Assembly: GCA_017883405.1 (NCBI GenBank)
Contig: JADGNO010000248.1
Coordinates: forward strand, 1 to 34,543
From: Occallatibacter sp.
GTDB taxonomy: Bacteria; Acidobacteriota; Terriglobia; Terriglobales; Acidobacteriaceae
Reading direction: 5' to 3'
Length of the DNA: 34,543 nucleotides
Below the pieces are notes generated by a model, which made no database searches, was not told the origin of the DNA, and saw nothing but the letters and a program-made list of their open reading frames with translations. A program made the position numbers and the translations under genes. This document shows, in pieces, positions 33,348 to 34,543 of the stretch. Within the stretch, counting starts at the first letter, position 1. Each line of letters opens with the position of its first letter.

Positions 33348-34222
33348 CACGCCGCTTCTCCACGCGAAAGTTCAATTAGAAACTCTTCAAGCAGATTGGC
33401 TCCAACCTGCTGTCTGTATTCGGCGGTGGAGCGAATATCGTCAATCGGCTTTGCTTCAGATAACAGCGCCGCCCGTGCCGCCTTAATTGTGTCTCTTGAA
33501 ATCTTCTTTCTTGCAAGTACGTGTTCCGTTTCGTACAAACGTGCCGGGAAGGGCGCCAGGCTCGCCGCGGCAATTCGAATCTCATCGACCACCCCGGCCT
33601 TGAGCAGCGCGGTTCCAGCCAGTGCAACTTTAGAAATCGCCATCGCGCGTCGCGTGCCCACTTTGCGCAGGTATTGGCGATGCCGCTCAAATCTTCGCGG
33701 CACATGAATCGCGAAGATCAATTCGTCGGCCGTCATCGTGTTGCTTTTGTAGCCGGTGTGAAATTCAGAATAGGCAACCCGCCTGCGGCCCTTTTTCGAA
33801 ATCAGCTCAATCTCCGCATCGTAAACAAGCAGCGCCGGGGAAGAGTCCGCAGCCGGCGAACCATTCACCAGGTTGCCGCCAACCGTGGCGCGGCTTTGGT
33901 TGGCGACCGATCCAATCCAACTCGACGCTTTAGCTATCAGCGGTAACGCCTTCGCCAGTTCCTCATGTGCACGAAGTTCGAGAAACGTTGTACATGCGCC
34001 GATGGAAAAACTCTCGGGAGTCGTTTCAATAAATCGAAGGTCTGGAATGCCCCACAGGTTGACCAGCTTTCGCGCGCTCAACCTGCCGGCAGAAAATGCC
34101 ACCATCAATTCCGTGCCACCTGCGATGGGTGTCCATTCGCCCGGCGCAGACGCAAGCACATCCAGCACTCCGGCAAGGTTGCCGGGCGTCGCCATCTCGT
34201 GTGCTGCCGCATCACCGCGCAT
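33347..34222 (-). CDS. Xanthine dehydrogenase FAD-binding subunit
   Basis: A 291-aa FAD subunit of a three-subunit molybdenum hydroxylase, probably xanthine dehydrogenase given its operon, relaying electrons from the Fe-S clusters to NAD+. It shows PIAGGTELMV (FAD pyrophosphate loop, about 31-40), SVANQSRATVGGNLVNGSPAADS (second FAD contact, ~120-142) and a C-terminal CO-dehydrogenase flavoprotein-like domain. The ATG at 34222 lies inside the last codons of the Fe-S gene (11-bp overlap) with an AAGAAGG site upstream; the longer frame to 34282 gives a basic extension not typical of the family. The molybdopterin subunit gene is not in the window. Confidence 0.9.
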   Translation of the reverse strand: MRGDAAAHEMATPGNLAGVLDVLASAPGEWTPIAGGTELMVAFSAGRLSARKLVNLWGIPDLRFIETTPESFSIGACTTFLELRAHEELAKALPLIAKASSWIGSVANQSRATVGGNLVNGSPAADSSPALLVYDAEIELISKKGRRRVAYSEFHTGYKSNTMTADELIFAIHVPRRFERHRQYLRKVGTRRAMAISKVALAGTALLKAGVVDEIRIAAASLAPFPARLYETEHVLARKKISRDTIKAARAALLSEAKPIDDIRSTAEYRQQVGANLLEEFLIELSRGEAA

Positions 34223-34543
34223 GTTCAACCTTCTTCGGCTCGGCGATACTCTGGTTCGTCGCGGCCGCAAGCACCGACTCAAATATGCGCATAAATCCAG
34301 TGCAACGGCACAGATTGCCCGCCAGCCCTTCGCGAATTTCCGCCAAGCTGGGGTGGGGATTGCGCTCGATCAGTTGCACCGCAGCCATCAGCATACCGGG
34401 CGTACAAATGCCGCATTGCGCGCCACCGCATTGCAGAAATGCCTGCTGTACCCGATGCAGCGCGCCATCGTGCGCGAGCCCTTCAACCGTCTGGATCTCC
34501 GCTCCTTCAGCCTGAATCGCAGGCACCAGGCAGCTATTCACCA
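34212..34543 (-). CDS. Xanthine dehydrogenase [2Fe-2S] subunit, 3' part (cut by window edge)
   Basis: About 110 C-terminal residues of the small iron-sulfur subunit of the same molybdenum hydroxylase. The GTG near the edge encodes the Val of an AVNSCLVP-type motif inside the plant-ferredoxin-like domain, so the gene continues beyond the window. The helical second-cluster domain is complete: CGGAQCGICTPGM and LCRCTGF supply four Cys ligands. The short tail overlaps the FAD-subunit start. Confidence 0.93.
   Translation of the reverse strand, partial: VNSCLVPAIQAEGAEIQTVEGLAHDGALHRVQQAFLQCGGAQCGICTPGMLMAAVQLIERNPHPSLAEIREGLAGNLCRCTGFMRIFESVLAAATNQSIAEPKKVEHAR

Noticed and set aside
1-34543. CRISPR arrays, insertion sequences, prophage or toxin-antitoxin systems
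   Set aside because: No regularly spaced repeats, transposase or integrase motifs, terminal inverted repeats or small paired toxin-antitoxin genes were seen.

Overview
The window looks like a chromosomal stretch from an Acidobacteriota (Terriglobia / Acidobacteriaceae-like) genome. This is inferred from two very long Oar-like TonB-dependent receptors, each with an N-terminal carboxypeptidase-regulatory domain, a TPR protein next to a multiheme cytochrome c, several large exported carbohydrate- or ester-active enzymes, and moderately high GC with long AT-richer promoter regions. No database search was possible, so family names rest on motifs and overall resemblance.

Layout. (1) 1-5310: the 3' end of a glycosidase-like gene, an 860-bp intergenic region with a perfect CRP-type palindrome and other inverted repeats, then a 1214-aa TonB-dependent receptor closed by a strong terminator. 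(2) 5340-9855, plus strand: exported TPR protein, seven-heme cytochrome c, YheT-type alpha/beta hydrolase, a small unknown protein and tRNA-Arg(TCT). A diverged ~66-bp leader occurs twice here, before the TPR gene and before the hydrolase. (3) 9932-12631, minus strand: a complete 899-aa glycosidase-like protein, paralogous to the fragment at the left edge. (4) 12737-24093, minus strand: the centrepiece, a LacI-family regulator followed by five tandem Tat-type carboxylesterase paralogues with nearly constant 50-54 bp gaps, then a TAXI-type solute-binding protein and a terminator. The paralogues alternate between two subtypes (A-B-A-B-A), and the middle one carries a Gly-to-Arg change in the oxyanion-hole HGGG motif. 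A LacI-type operator (GTAAACGTTTGC) lies between the regulator and the first esterase.

(5) 24257-25316, plus strand: a SnoaL-like protein and a yeast-type cytosine deaminase, closed by a terminator shared with the convergent second TonB-dependent receptor (25389-29396, minus). (6) 29720-30217: a DUF2165 membrane protein. (7) 30238-34543, minus strand: a tightly packed purine-catabolic operon, read from the right edge as xanthine dehydrogenase Fe-S subunit (partial), FAD subunit, OHCU decarboxylase, hydroxyisourate hydrolase, uricase and an APC-family permease. It would carry xanthine/hypoxanthine through urate to allantoin; the molybdopterin subunit is not in the window.

Taken together this is a scavenging region: receptors and exported hydrolases for complex organic matter, plus nucleobase salvage and degradation for nitrogen. 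The least ordinary part is the LacI-esterase array-TAXI unit.
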